DNA of 64,000 nt from Bacteriovorax sp. MedPE-SWde (GTDB taxonomy: Bacteria; Bdellovibrionota; Bacteriovoracia; Bacteriovoracales; Bacteriovoracaceae): contig MPCU01000006.1 of assembly GCA_001874305.1 (NCBI GenBank), positions 62,001 through 126,000 on the forward strand, written 5' to 3'. The notes under the pieces were generated by a model. The model was not told where the DNA came from and searched no databases. It was given only the letters and a program-made list of their open reading frames with translations. The number at the start of each line of letters is the position of its first letter. Position 1 is the stretch's first letter. Position numbers and translations under genes: made by a program. This document shows positions 45,301 to 53,747 of the stretch, one piece after another.

Positions 45301-47292
45301 TGTGCACCTAATAATCTTCATGCAGAAGTTGCAAACACACTTGACAAGAATGACTTTGGTGGAACATTAGCAGAGCTAAACTTCTGGAAAGAAGAGTTAG
45401 TATGTGGACAATCTCAAACAAAACCAGTGCTAGCAACATCAGCTATAGCTGATTACCTAAACTTTGACTTAGCACAAAATAGATGTTGTAGAGAAGTCAG
45501 TAAAGACTTCACTATGTACAGTACAATAACTGGAACTGGTGCAAATCAAATTTCAGGATATGAATCAGATAATACAACACTTGATACAAATCAATACGCC
45601 TACCTCGACCCTAGCGCCAATGGTAGATATTCAAGGTATGCAGTTGCTGATCGCTCACTTCCAACAGTAGATGATGCGACGACAACGGCACTACCTCAAG
45701 TTGCAATAAATGCAGCAGGAGATGTTACAGCTGAACAATGGAAAACGATTGCTCAAACAGGAGAACTGACTTGTTGTGGTGGTGGATTTGTAAGAAAATT
45801 TGATGACGGAACTAATGACTGGTCTAATAGAAATAGACTTCGCCTATCTCCTGAAAACTTCGCTTGTCTCAACTATAGTACAGAGCTTTATAAGCAAGAA
45901 AATGCTGGTTCACAAAAATCTAATTGGACACTAGATTATACTAAGCTATGTCTATATCCAGGAACAACAGATAGTGACGGAAATGGATTATTAGGGTGTA
46001 TTCAAAATAATATTGAATCTGAATTTGTTGAATCATCAATTACAGCTCCTATCGCCTTTCCAGGAATTGGAGCTGCAGCGACTCTAACAACTTATCCAGG
46101 GGACGATTTTGACGGAAGTGGAACAATTGACCCACAAATTATAATAAAAGACCATGTCTTCTATCCACCTACTCTCTATCAATCTGGAAGTATTTTTACA
46201 AATAACCTTCTTATATTTAGAGATGCACCAAACTTTGATAATGTAAGTATTAAAGATGAAGTTGTAACATTCTATCTTCCATCTTACATAACTAATATAG
46301 GTCAAATTACTGCAGCAAGAGCGGAGTTAAGAGGAGAAGGCTTTGCTGATACAACTATCACACTACAAAATACCTTCCCTGCTGAAGCGGACTGTACATA
46401 TGGAAACTTAACAAGTGCAACAGACCCAGATATTAATGCTGACAACTGGTGTATTGGACGCGACGGAACAAGGCTATTCTTTGCAGCAAGAGTTGAAACA
46501 GATGGTAACCCAGGTAATGACTGGACATTTGGTTGGCTAGAAGTAGACTTTACAACAGACTATAATGCAGCAGCAACCACTCCAGGATCAGATCAATTCT
46601 ATGAAGATAAGCTTGCAAGACTAGAGCTCCTTGGTGTTCCTCAAATGACTTATGAGCCAGTGGCATGTAATGACAATAGTGCTAACCTTGTACCGGGAAT
46701 TTTTACACCGACAACGACAGCTGCTTTTGCAACCCTAGATACTCCAGGGAATAAAGTTCACTATAAAGAAGATGGGTCTACCGTGGCTCTTGGGAAAGTA
46801 TTTGCTGCCAACGATTTTAAATGTTGTTCAAAGCTGGGCTCAACTGTTAATTCAGCTCAAAAATGTTGTTCAGGATTTGCGGCATCAGTAGATGGACAAA
46901 CAGGTCTGACATGTAAGCTACCTTCAGGAACTAATCTAAATGTGTATCTTAATAAGTTCATATCGAGTGAATCAATTGTATCTGACAATATTGAGTTATC
47001 AATGACAGATGATGACTTTAATAGTGAGACTGGATATCCAAAATACTCAGAAACAGTTTATGCAAAAGTTAGAGCAATTGGTCAGGCATACTGTGATAAA
47101 GGTACGATAAAAAATGGAGGGGCCTTTGGTAAGTTCTTCCCACAACCAAATAATGGATCATTTATTGGAGATGGTGGTGAGTCTTATAATTCAATTGTTG
47201 ACTCAATATTTGACTTTGATCAGGATACTAACGCTGGTTATGGTGCATTTATGGCAGGCTTCAGATGGAATCTACACCAGTACTGTGAATAA
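42361..47292 (+). CDS. Giant cysteine-rich lipoprotein (1643 residues)
   Basis: The longest gene here. A signal peptide ends in a lipobox (AVVSC, C19), followed by a Ser/Asp-rich low-complexity linker (about 25-60), so it is a surface or periplasmic lipoprotein. The body contains many Cys pairs (FDCCLDGQC, RCCREV, TCCGGGF, KCCSKLG, KCCSGF) and CxxC groups (CPTC, CEQC), suggesting many disulfides, plus acidic Asp/Asn-rich loops (DTDPIDD, DSDGNGLLG, FDFDQDTNAGYGA) that could bind calcium. No catalytic motif was recognised. Codon use looks like its neighbours. A FliA-like promoter precedes it. Confidence 0.82.
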   Translation: MKKLFLPIFIMLILAVVSCTPQSPSTNRISTASESSSGGTSGDDSTDSSDDSSSLPETPLTWFASGLTVSGYITQNASDTASFYLRGTAVQNYITNNSKEGSIFCIVASYNSTNTAIKKQQLRLRALPITLLGTSEKVLRIDTASSSDNQSFCGGDGISSFTASGALIGLINAADAAYTFADICPTCTSSFSSTKINIYESIAGAISPATVVSQSSVNTTGLGIKVDNTNNAGSPSNSCSTSQCQTQGFDCCLDGQCVKDGVLRSNPEAALYVPAVLDVAKDYLNFKNWPTVYYVCSENTGNEPPDDGSSDTDPIDDAKKQLEADIADYNCLEEYKATQTEVQCVPDHQTVQLNTWKKCGCLIDLASNTPIDPRCPDYGLKAIKDASDTIVKIECDVPPVLSDPKPFQNLDINVSAKTAPHRFFALNGATYDDLSKVPSGTNQEGTEFSYLDDINKVAPVSTSYEMNAVLGQMSLALDQALPATAIDLDLDQSYIISATSAFYTPCEQCQKDPWFVAFSSQPEIFHGNGLGWTGYTTSRTTFSDNNTTGNYEDTLFGRACWLPPTMIPLTHRKQGNKDLQRQHRLSAQAALYVNGYQRDWFGFNKGALIASFDGVKWFSVGAGRRVRSTTKKLFLAINAPFADLAQPTSYSVTVIQDLGGQSASDYDYDFNKGLTDSGQNAGASCQYMHQCNVDNDCVTKLGWEYACADVNDLQTNWPVYDINADEKANSEKSSVSFNDILFAGINGSNTKRCVYRGSGSLCKLDYSTGLAKENTKKLLTCAPNFYCARLDSSSFSDELKREPNQPSTVLFGQGANVLGRPKNYIGGTKSFTSEIKANLLANLQAYDATATEATVGVCLPGKSLGTSNHLAQHQAKDNAKRTDYISQIGSCDSTATGDARISSCSNIGPDGNYDHTLSVATTRERHRQNMCGGESKTGTTSTFANIEAGVLSGSIAINTPSVTQSACFRRAGSSCQTDLDCAPNNLHAEVANTLDKNDFGGTLAELNFWKEELVCGQSQTKPVLATSAIADYLNFDLAQNRCCREVSKDFTMYSTITGTGANQISGYESDNTTLDTNQYAYLDPSANGRYSRYAVADRSLPTVDDATTTALPQVAINAAGDVTAEQWKTIAQTGELTCCGGGFVRKFDDGTNDWSNRNRLRLSPENFACLNYSTELYKQENAGSQKSNWTLDYTKLCLYPGTTDSDGNGLLGCIQNNIESEFVESSITAPIAFPGIGAAATLTTYPGDDFDGSGTIDPQIIIKDHVFYPPTLYQSGSIFTNNLLIFRDAPNFDNVSIKDEVVTFYLPSYITNIGQITAARAELRGEGFADTTITLQNTFPAEADCTYGNLTSATDPDINADNWCIGRDGTRLFFAARVETDGNPGNDWTFGWLEVDFTTDYNAAATTPGSDQFYEDKLARLELLGVPQMTYEPVACNDNSANLVPGIFTPTTTAAFATLDTPGNKVHYKEDGSTVALGKVFAANDFKCCSKLGSTVNSAQKCCSGFAASVDGQTGLTCKLPSGTNLNVYLNKFISSESIVSDNIELSMTDDDFNSETGYPKYSETVYAKVRAIGQAYCDKGTIKNGGAFGKFFPQPNNGSFIGDGGESYNSIVDSIFDFDQDTNAGYGAFMAGFRWNLHQYCE

Positions 47293-47317
47293 AAAAAGAG
47301 CGGTCATACAACCGCTC
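47291..47317 (-). terminator. Terminator of the nrf operon
   Basis: GAGCGGT (47298-47304) pairs with ACCGCTC (47311-47317); on the minus strand it is followed by seven T residues. It also lies just after the giant lipoprotein stop and may work for both. Confidence 0.8.
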
Positions 47318-47335
47318 CTCTACTAATGATTAAAT

Positions 47336-48748
47336 CTATTTCTTCTTCATCCATTTCTTAACTTGTACTTTCTTAAACTCTTCTTTTTCTTTCTTTAGTT
47401 TTTCAATATCAAGACCAATATATTTTTGTGCCTTCTTCTTAGATGATACATCCGCTAATTTAATAGGCGTAGCAACACCTAACTTTCCAAAAAGGCGCTC
47501 TAAAAGTATTTGCGCATTCTTAGACTTCTCAATAGATGTTCCAAGTACTCTAAGTGTTTCTTCTGGAGCATGAAAGTATCCACCGTGACTAGCAACCGCC
47601 ATATCCCAACGCCACTGAGAATGACGTATAAGAGTAAGAATCTCTTTCATATCCTCTTTCTTAGCTCCATTCTTCCATGCATGCTCAGCTTCTAAGTGAG
47701 TTCTAACAAGACTTTCTTCTGCCTTAACCTTAAGGTCCTTAACTGTCTTCTTAAGTGAATTTACATTACTAATAAGCTCTTCTTCACTTTGTCTGTGACA
47801 TGTCTGACAAGAGTTGTTCACATTCTCTAAAGGACTTCTTGCATGATGGTCAGTAAACTTAACTCCACCTTTTGCCGCATAAGGCATATGACAATCAACA
47901 CATGAAACGCCACGTTTTCCATGAATTCCTTTTTGCCATAACTCGTAGCCAGGATGTTGTGCTTTTAGCATTGGTGCTTTACTAAGCTTATGGGTCCAGT
48001 CCTTAAAGGCGGCTTCATCATAGTACTTTTCCATATCTTCTACACCAAGTCCCTTGTCCCAAGGAAATGTTAAGTACTTCCCCTTTCCTTTAAAGTAATA
48101 CTCAACATGGCATTGAGCACATACAAGAGTTCTCTTTTCTTGATAACTAACTTTGTTTATATCAAGTCCTCTTCTATCAAACGCCTCAATTAAAGCAGGT
48201 CTTGTAATAGTAAGCTCCATCGTTTTTGCATCATGACAGTCGGCACACCCAATAGCATTAGTTACCTCATGTCCACGAGAAGCCCACTTTCCTTTATAAA
48301 AGGCCTCAGGTCCTATTTCGGCCATTACTCTTGGAACATCTGGAGATTTACATGTCCAACAAGTATTTGGCATTGGACCGTCTTTAGCAGTCTTAGGAGC
48401 ACCAGTTCGAAGAGTATTTTGAATATCTTCGATAGCATAGGCATGACCAGCAGGAGCATTATAATCCTTAGAGAATCCATATCCTGCCCAAAGAATAACA
48501 AGAGCTGGATCTTGTTCAAGTTGATCTGATTTTGAAGCACCATCTCTTGTTTTAAGATATGACTCATACTGAAGAGGGAAATTTTTGGCCCATTTTGAGT
48601 TATCAGCTTCAAAATCTTTGATCTCACCCATGGGTGAAATCTTTTGTACTGTTACTTCGTATTTTCTATCAACGACAGAAGAGGCCAAAAGGCCTACAAC
48701 TATAGCAGCGATACCAAATACGATAAAAATTAATTTGTCTCTTTTCAT
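47336..48748 (-). CDS. nrfA: Ammonia-forming cytochrome c nitrite reductase
   Basis: Periplasmic pentaheme enzyme that reduces nitrite to ammonium with six electrons. The 470-residue chain has an N-terminal membrane/signal segment, the NrfA-specific CWTCK heme site (130-134) and four CxxCH sites (168, 210, 283, 314). The active-site Tyr in VEYYF and the His pair in TDHHARSP are also seen. It overlaps nrfH by 4 bp, so NrfH and NrfA are made together as the quinol-oxidising complex. Confidence 0.97.
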   Translation of the reverse strand: MKRDKLIFIVFGIAAIVVGLLASSVVDRKYEVTVQKISPMGEIKDFEADNSKWAKNFPLQYESYLKTRDGASKSDQLEQDPALVILWAGYGFSKDYNAPAGHAYAIEDIQNTLRTGAPKTAKDGPMPNTCWTCKSPDVPRVMAEIGPEAFYKGKWASRGHEVTNAIGCADCHDAKTMELTITRPALIEAFDRRGLDINKVSYQEKRTLVCAQCHVEYYFKGKGKYLTFPWDKGLGVEDMEKYYDEAAFKDWTHKLSKAPMLKAQHPGYELWQKGIHGKRGVSCVDCHMPYAAKGGVKFTDHHARSPLENVNNSCQTCHRQSEEELISNVNSLKKTVKDLKVKAEESLVRTHLEAEHAWKNGAKKEDMKEILTLIRHSQWRWDMAVASHGGYFHAPEETLRVLGTSIEKSKNAQILLERLFGKLGVATPIKLADVSSKKKAQKYIGLDIEKLKKEKEEFKKVQVKKWMKKK

Positions 48749-49308
48749 TTCTTCCCTCTTTTCAAATATTTCTTAATCCAATCTGCTTCAATATTTTTAG
48801 AATCAATCAGCCCATGCTTAGAAGAAGTTAAGCTTCTTTGACTACCATGTGGAACTTCTCTATGGCACTCCCAACATGTACGTTGATCCTTATTTTCAAT
48901 ATGTCTATTATGCGCACTCAACGCGTTGGTAAAGTAGTTACTATGACAACGAATGCAATTATTATTAACAACATTCTTACCCATATCTGCGATACGAATT
49001 GATTGAGGCTCCATTCTTAGAGTAAACATCGTTGCGTGTTTAGTACCATCCATCATTTTAAAGAGGTACTTTCTTGCAAAGCTATCATGTGGAAGGTGGC
49101 AATCATTACATGATGCGACCCTTGCATGAGAACTCTTTTGCCAACTAATATATTGAGGCTGCATAATATGACAATTGATACAGGCCTTTGGATCATCACT
49201 TACATAGGAAACTGCATTTGATTGAACAAAGAGAAAGCTTGATGTTGCGAGAAAGCAGCACAAAGAGATTAGCGCCAACAGTGTCCAGGCCTTATTAGTT
49301 TTATTCAT
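48745..49308 (-). CDS. nrfH: Tetraheme quinol dehydrogenase subunit NrfH
   Basis: NapC/NirT-family membrane cytochrome of 187 residues that passes electrons from menaquinol to NrfA. One N-terminal membrane helix is followed by four heme sites: CINCH (43-47), CNDCH (67-71), CIRCH (118-122) and CWECH (145-149); Met49 right after the first site is the expected unusual ligand. It overlaps ccsA by 8 bp upstream and nrfA by 4 bp downstream. Confidence 0.95.
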   Translation of the reverse strand: MNKTNKAWTLLALISLCCFLATSSFLFVQSNAVSYVSDDPKACINCHIMQPQYISWQKSSHARVASCNDCHLPHDSFARKYLFKMMDGTKHATMFTLRMEPQSIRIADMGKNVVNNNCIRCHSNYFTNALSAHNRHIENKDQRTCWECHREVPHGSQRSLTSSKHGLIDSKNIEADWIKKYLKRGKK

Positions 49309-50698
49309 AATTTTTCCGCTTTAAATATCTATTTACTAAAAACATAATTTGTATTGAGAGAAGTCCTACAACAAAGGAGACTCCCTTGCCTTCTTGAAAC
49401 CCATAGGTGTGCATACCTGTTGCAATTAAATAATTTACTCCAAACCATGCCATTATCACTGTAGAATAAGCAGCATTTACAAGAATAAAAAATTCGTATG
49501 GAGCTATCTTCTTTTTTAAGTCCCAATGAATTAAGGCCATATAGATTGCTACACATATTAGTGACCAGGTTTCTTTTGGATCCCAGGCCCAGAACCTACC
49601 CCATGCCTTATCTGCCCAAACGGCCCCTAGACAAATACCAATAAAGAGAAAGATACATCCAATTTTTATAATACTGAGAAGTAACTTCTTTCTTGAGACA
49701 GCTAAATTAGAATCAAAACGAATCGAATAATGTAGAGACATAATCCAACTAAGAGACAACATTCCATAAGCAAGAATGATAAAGACAACATGTGTAGAAA
49801 GCCAAAAATTATCTCTAAGTACAGGCCTTAATTCTACAATTTGACCATTAAAGAGATCTATTCCTACTACAAGTAAGAGGTATGATAACAAAGTAAAGGC
49901 AAGAGCATAATTGTGTAGTTTGTGTCCTTTTAACCGCGCAAAAAAAGTAAAAACAACAACTGAAAATGCTGTAAATCCAACAGTCTCATACATATTAGTA
50001 ATTGGAGCACGACCAGAAAGAAGAATTCGTGTAATTATTGGCAAAGAAGTTAGAACACCCAGACTAAACAGTGTTGGTACAAAAGGGATTTTCAAAAATA
50101 ATGAGAGGATTGAGATAATACTAACTATAAAAAGTATGATTCCATCAAAGTAATAGGCTTCATGAAGATACTCAATATATACTTTCAAGGATTCTATAGA
50201 CGAGACAATACTATTTTCTTCTATTAGTTCTTTCAAGTGAGAGCTCTCATGTCCTTCTAAGTTTGAAATCTTAAGCCAGTTATTAAAGTCATTGGCAGAA
50301 GATTGTACTTTCCATAAATCCCCTTTTAAAAGACCTTCAATATTTCGAAGTGTTTCAAATTTTAAATAGAAGGCCTTTCTCTTATCTTCTGATACAACGA
50401 GCAGCTGCTCTCTCATTTCTGGTATTGATTTAATAAGCTCTTCAACAGCTTCGCCATCTAACTTTAAGTTTTTAAGAGCACTTCTATCACCGTGGGATAA
50501 TTTACATATGACCTGTGATGTTGTTGAAGAAATTTCTAAATTTTTAAGAACCATATTGGCCCAAACAATAGTAGGCTTAACTCTTCCTCCGTTATAAGTA
50601 GGAAGCTTTCCTATGTCTTCATTAAGACAGATATCCGACTCTGCATATAGCAGCGAACTCACCAAAAGGTAGAATATCATAATGAAGAATTTTCTCAT
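49301..50698 (-). CDS. ccsA: Cytochrome c assembly protein, CcsA family (nrf-linked)
   Basis: System II heme-delivery protein of 465 residues. A signal peptide and a soluble periplasmic domain (about 20-175, starting LPTYNGGRVKP) precede eight or so membrane segments with the tryptophan-rich heme-handling motif WGRFWAWDPKETWSL. Related NrfI proteins fuse CcsB and CcsA for NrfA maturation; here only the CcsA part with the periplasmic extension is present, so the CcsB partner must be elsewhere. It is the first gene of the operon. Confidence 0.9.
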   Translation of the reverse strand: MRKFFIMIFYLLVSSLLYAESDICLNEDIGKLPTYNGGRVKPTIVWANMVLKNLEISSTTSQVICKLSHGDRSALKNLKLDGEAVEELIKSIPEMREQLLVVSEDKRKAFYLKFETLRNIEGLLKGDLWKVQSSANDFNNWLKISNLEGHESSHLKELIEENSIVSSIESLKVYIEYLHEAYYFDGIILFIVSIISILSLFLKIPFVPTLFSLGVLTSLPIITRILLSGRAPITNMYETVGFTAFSVVVFTFFARLKGHKLHNYALAFTLLSYLLLVVGIDLFNGQIVELRPVLRDNFWLSTHVVFIILAYGMLSLSWIMSLHYSIRFDSNLAVSRKKLLLSIIKIGCIFLFIGICLGAVWADKAWGRFWAWDPKETWSLICVAIYMALIHWDLKKKIAPYEFFILVNAAYSTVIMAWFGVNYLIATGMHTYGFQEGKGVSFVVGLLSIQIMFLVNRYLKRKNYE

Positions 50699-50711
50699 GG
50701 CCGAAGTATAA

Positions 50712-50762
50712 GTGATTTAAATCAATAGAAAAATACTAATGTACCAAAGCTGATTTAAGTCA
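50712..50762 (-). promoter_or_regulatory. Two FNR/CRP-like boxes upstream of the nrf operon
   Basis: GTGATTTAAATCAA (50712-50725) matches the FNR consensus TTGATNNNNATCAA at 9 of 10 fixed bases. A weaker copy, TGATTTAAGTCA, is at 50751-50762. If the weaker box sits at -41.5, transcription starts near 50714, with a TATTGA -10 at 50727-50722. The stronger box would then overlap the start site. Activation under low oxygen would make sense for nitrite ammonification; the regulator itself is not in the window. Confidence 0.5.
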
Positions 50763-50851
50763 TGCAATTAGTCAAAAGATATCAATTTCAGCTATTTATA
50801 AACAATAAATTGTATTCAGGGTGTATAATATAGAAGACACAGGAGGACCAG

Positions 50852-51295
50852 ATGATTAAAGCAACTAAGCTCCTATTAAATCTTGATAACCTTAACCAGG
50901 ATCAGCGACTTAAGGTCTATGATGAGATTTACAACGAAGTCATTAACGACCCATTGGTCGAGGTTAAGGAAAGTGAGAAGAAAATCCTTAAGGACGAACT
51001 TGATGATTTTCATGCTATGAACGAGCTTCACCACTATCACTTCGATCTACTTTTCTTCGCTTATTCAATTATCACTCTTGGACTAGCAACTGTTGAGTTT
51101 CACAAAGAGTATATGTTCAATTTTACAAATATATTACTCATAGTCATAGGCTTTTCGATGCTATACCTATCTCTCAGAATGAGATTTCCAGTGCTTGATC
51201 ATCAACAGCTACTCTTCAAGTATAGAGCAAAATGGATTGGCTCTCACCTTAGAGAGGCCCCACATCAAGAGCATAGTTTAAGCAAAGCGGCCTAA
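50852..51295 (+). CDS. Two-pass membrane protein, function unknown
   Basis: A 147-residue protein with a charged helical N-terminus (1-60), two membrane segments (about 64-84 and 92-108) and a basic C-terminus. No family recognised. AGGAGG precedes the start, and TATAAT (50824-50829) could be its -10. It is divergent from the nrf operon and shares the region with the FNR-like boxes. Confidence 0.7.
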   Translation: MIKATKLLLNLDNLNQDQRLKVYDEIYNEVINDPLVEVKESEKKILKDELDDFHAMNELHHYHFDLLFFAYSIITLGLATVEFHKEYMFNFTNILLIVIGFSMLYLSLRMRFPVLDHQQLLFKYRAKWIGSHLREAPHQEHSLSKAA

Positions 51296-51303
51296 GCCAA
51301 ATA

Positions 51304-51323
51304 GTGACCACTTCAGTGGTCAC
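51304..51323 (+). terminator. Hairpin after the two-pass membrane protein gene
   Basis: GTGACCAC and GTGGTCAC form a perfect 8-bp stem with a TTCA loop 8 bases after the stop codon. No T-run follows, so termination strength is uncertain. Confidence 0.5.
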
Positions 51324-51333
51324 GACCCCCATA

Positions 51334-51345
51334 GCAAACGTTTGC
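51334..51345. promoter_or_regulatory. LacI/PurR-type palindrome GCAAACGTTTGC
   Basis: A perfect 12-bp palindrome with central CG, the form bound by LacI-family regulators such as PurR (consensus core GCAAACGTTTGC). It lies 38 bp upstream of the FliA-like promoter of the next gene. No LacI-family gene is in the window. Confidence 0.45.
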
Positions 51346-51371
51346 AATTTCAACAGGTTAAAAATTTAACT

Positions 51372-51398
51372 TAAAATTAAAGTTAAAACACCCGATAA
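51372..51398 (+). promoter_or_regulatory. FliA (sigma-28)-type promoter of an exported protein gene
   Basis: TAAAATTA (51372-51379), 11 bases, then CCCGATAA (51391-51398); ideal spacing and 7 of 8 bases of the -10. It lies 34 bases before the ATG at 51433. Confidence 0.6.
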
Positions 51399-51432
51399 TA
51401 AGACTAGGTTATCAACTCTGCCATAGGTAATT

Positions 51433-52194
51433 ATGAAACATACTTTTAAAGCTCTTATCCTATTATCTTGTTTATCAACAGCAAGTGCTTTTAATTACCA
51501 AGATGGCATGATGATAAATGGTAAGACAGTTAATAACTGCCTATTAGTGAATAATAAACGTCTTGAGGCCTCGAATAAATCAAAGAGCGCAAAACAAGAG
51601 TTCTTGAAAGAGCAAAAATCAATATTCTTTTTACATATTGTTGAATCTAAGAGTTTAGATCTTAAGATAACAAATCTAAACCTTACTGGAGAGACCAAAA
51701 ATCAAGTTGAAAATCGTAGAATTATGGCCGTAAAGCAAAATGCTGATGAAGAACTAAGCTATAAGAACTTTAAAGGACCAAGAGTTTTTCCAGTTGAAGG
51801 TCGTAGTGATACTTCTCAAATGTGTTACTCAGTTGATATTGCTAAAGCAAATGACCCAAAGGCCAAGAAAATTCGATGTAAGCATAAGACCACTCAAATA
51901 AACGAGGTTCAAACTGCTGCAGAGTCATTTTGTGAAGGTGAAGAAGTTGGTGGTAAGCATACGATGAAAACTCTAGAGTCATCTACAGCAAAAGCTGGAG
52001 ATACTAAAGAATTCCCAACATTAGGAAAATGTAAAATTATAAACTCACAAGAGGTGATGTGTAAGAATGGACTTACTTACAAACTAGTTGATGAGAAGAT
52101 TGATGTCATAAGTAATGTCGCAGAAGCAAACTACAATGATGCTACAAAGGTAATGTTACGAGCACTAGACGACTTTAGAACAAAAGAAGACTAG
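51433..52194 (+). CDS. Exported protein, function unknown
   Basis: A 253-residue protein with a signal peptide (MKHTFKALILLSCLSTASA) and six or so cysteines that could form disulfides. No family recognised. It has an AGG-type ribosome site and a FliA-like promoter. Its last four bases overlap the end of the convergent cytochrome-like gene. Confidence 0.7.
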   Translation: MKHTFKALILLSCLSTASAFNYQDGMMINGKTVNNCLLVNNKRLEASNKSKSAKQEFLKEQKSIFFLHIVESKSLDLKITNLNLTGETKNQVENRRIMAVKQNADEELSYKNFKGPRVFPVEGRSDTSQMCYSVDIAKANDPKAKKIRCKHKTTQINEVQTAAESFCEGEEVGGKHTMKTLESSTAKAGDTKEFPTLGKCKIINSQEVMCKNGLTYKLVDEKIDVISNVAEANYNDATKVMLRALDDFRTKED

Positions 52195-53747
52195 AGTTTA
52201 GAAAAACTAGGATGCACAATTAAGTCGCTAAGTAATTGTTTAAGTTTTCTATGCTTGATAAACCTAGCTATAGCAGGTTGAAACTCAGAAGAAGTAAGTG
52301 TTTTAATATCTATATTTTCTCCATATATAAATTCTATCATTTTTGAGGCCTGACAATAGTAGAAGTCACTCTCATTCTCTAAGAATGTTGCTAACCCTCT
52401 CAGATCACTCACTCTTTCATAGTACTTTTTCTTACTTGTAATACTGTTGTATGCAATAACACCATCGTTACTTTTCACACTAGACTTAGCGGGAAAAGTA
52501 AACTGTAAGTATATATCATCTTCTCGATCATCCTCATCTAAGAGATCCACCTTGGGAGCAAAGCTATTATTATAATACATTCCAATATTACTTGTTAACT
52601 TTGCCATCCCATCTAAAGTAACATGACAAGACATACACTCTTTAGAACGACGAAACGAAATGTGAGATTTCTTTTTAACATGAACCTTTGCTAATGAGTT
52701 TTCAATTACCGGAAGCTTTCTACAAAGGAAATCATTGATAATTCTCTTAGACCATCTTCTGTGATTGCGCAGCTCCGTATTAGAAACCTCTCCTACATCA
52801 AGACCATTATTTGAAATAAAGTATGAAGGTGCTCCGAGAACTCCACCACCCAGGGATTTTCCTAGCTTAGCATCTGACGACTGACATTCTCGAAGATTTA
52901 CACCATGGCACTTATTCATGACACTATAGTGCTTTGATCTTATCTTCACATCACTCAACTCCCCTTTCTCAATTAAAGGAACGGGCTTCATTATTTTTTT
53001 ATCGTTATTAAAACTTCCATAGAAGTATCGCAGATTATCTTTTTTATAAAGGTACTTATTATATTGTTTCGTAAAAAGAAAAGGGTCATTCGAACTCTTA
53101 AGTCGCATAGAGTCAAAGAGATTATTCTCCTTAAAGATATATGTTATATCTTTGTCCTTTAGAAGAGAGTAGATCAATGCTAATGGAATTTGATTAATAT
53201 CATATACTTCAAAAGAGCCCCAATCTTGATTATTAAATGACATGTTATATGATGGAAACGATGAACTTAAAAAAGTATAGAAAGAGAAAAGACCTCTTTT
53301 ATTGTTTCCAATATTTTTTATAATCTGCTGGCAAAACTTACCACTATCTTTTTTCGTGTTAAGAGACTTAATCCTTTTAATATCAGATGGTGTGACAATT
53401 CCATTAGAGAAGAGATTCAAACATCTCACAGCAACTTCTCTCGGTGTTAACTCCACACTATCATCTTGCTCATTATTTGAGACAACATGACCATGCCATT
53501 GAGAAATTTGCTTCACTTCAAGAGTACTGAGTTTTTTTCCTGGAGGCATATATGAAAGAGATTCGAGAAACTTCTCTCTTCCTTCTTCTGTTTTAACAAA
53601 GCGTGTTTTTGAAAACACAGATTCACCAGACAAGTAATCATGACAAGTAGAACACTTGTTTAAAATAACTTCAGGTAATCTTTTGGCCAGAACATCTGAA
53701 CCAATAAGAGTAACACTTAAATATATTGCCAGAACGGTGATTTGCAT
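52191..53747 (-). CDS. Exported c-type cytochrome-like protein
   Basis: A 518-residue protein with a signal peptide and two heme-attachment motifs, CSTCH (32-36) and CMSCH (about residue 370), separated by a long unrecognised region. The layout recalls the large planctomycete-type cytochromes encoded beside DUF1501 proteins, and indeed a DUF1501-like protein is encoded two genes upstream. It overlaps the preceding gene by 31 bp. Heme attachment fits the CcsA system encoded nearby. Confidence 0.7.
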   Translation of the reverse strand: MQITVLAIYLSVTLIGSDVLAKRLPEVILNKCSTCHDYLSGESVFSKTRFVKTEEGREKFLESLSYMPPGKKLSTLEVKQISQWHGHVVSNNEQDDSVELTPREVAVRCLNLFSNGIVTPSDIKRIKSLNTKKDSGKFCQQIIKNIGNNKRGLFSFYTFLSSSFPSYNMSFNNQDWGSFEVYDINQIPLALIYSLLKDKDITYIFKENNLFDSMRLKSSNDPFLFTKQYNKYLYKKDNLRYFYGSFNNDKKIMKPVPLIEKGELSDVKIRSKHYSVMNKCHGVNLRECQSSDAKLGKSLGGGVLGAPSYFISNNGLDVGEVSNTELRNHRRWSKRIINDFLCRKLPVIENSLAKVHVKKKSHISFRRSKECMSCHVTLDGMAKLTSNIGMYYNNSFAPKVDLLDEDDREDDIYLQFTFPAKSSVKSNDGVIAYNSITSKKKYYERVSDLRGLATFLENESDFYYCQASKMIEFIYGENIDIKTLTSSEFQPAIARFIKHRKLKQLLSDLIVHPSFSKL

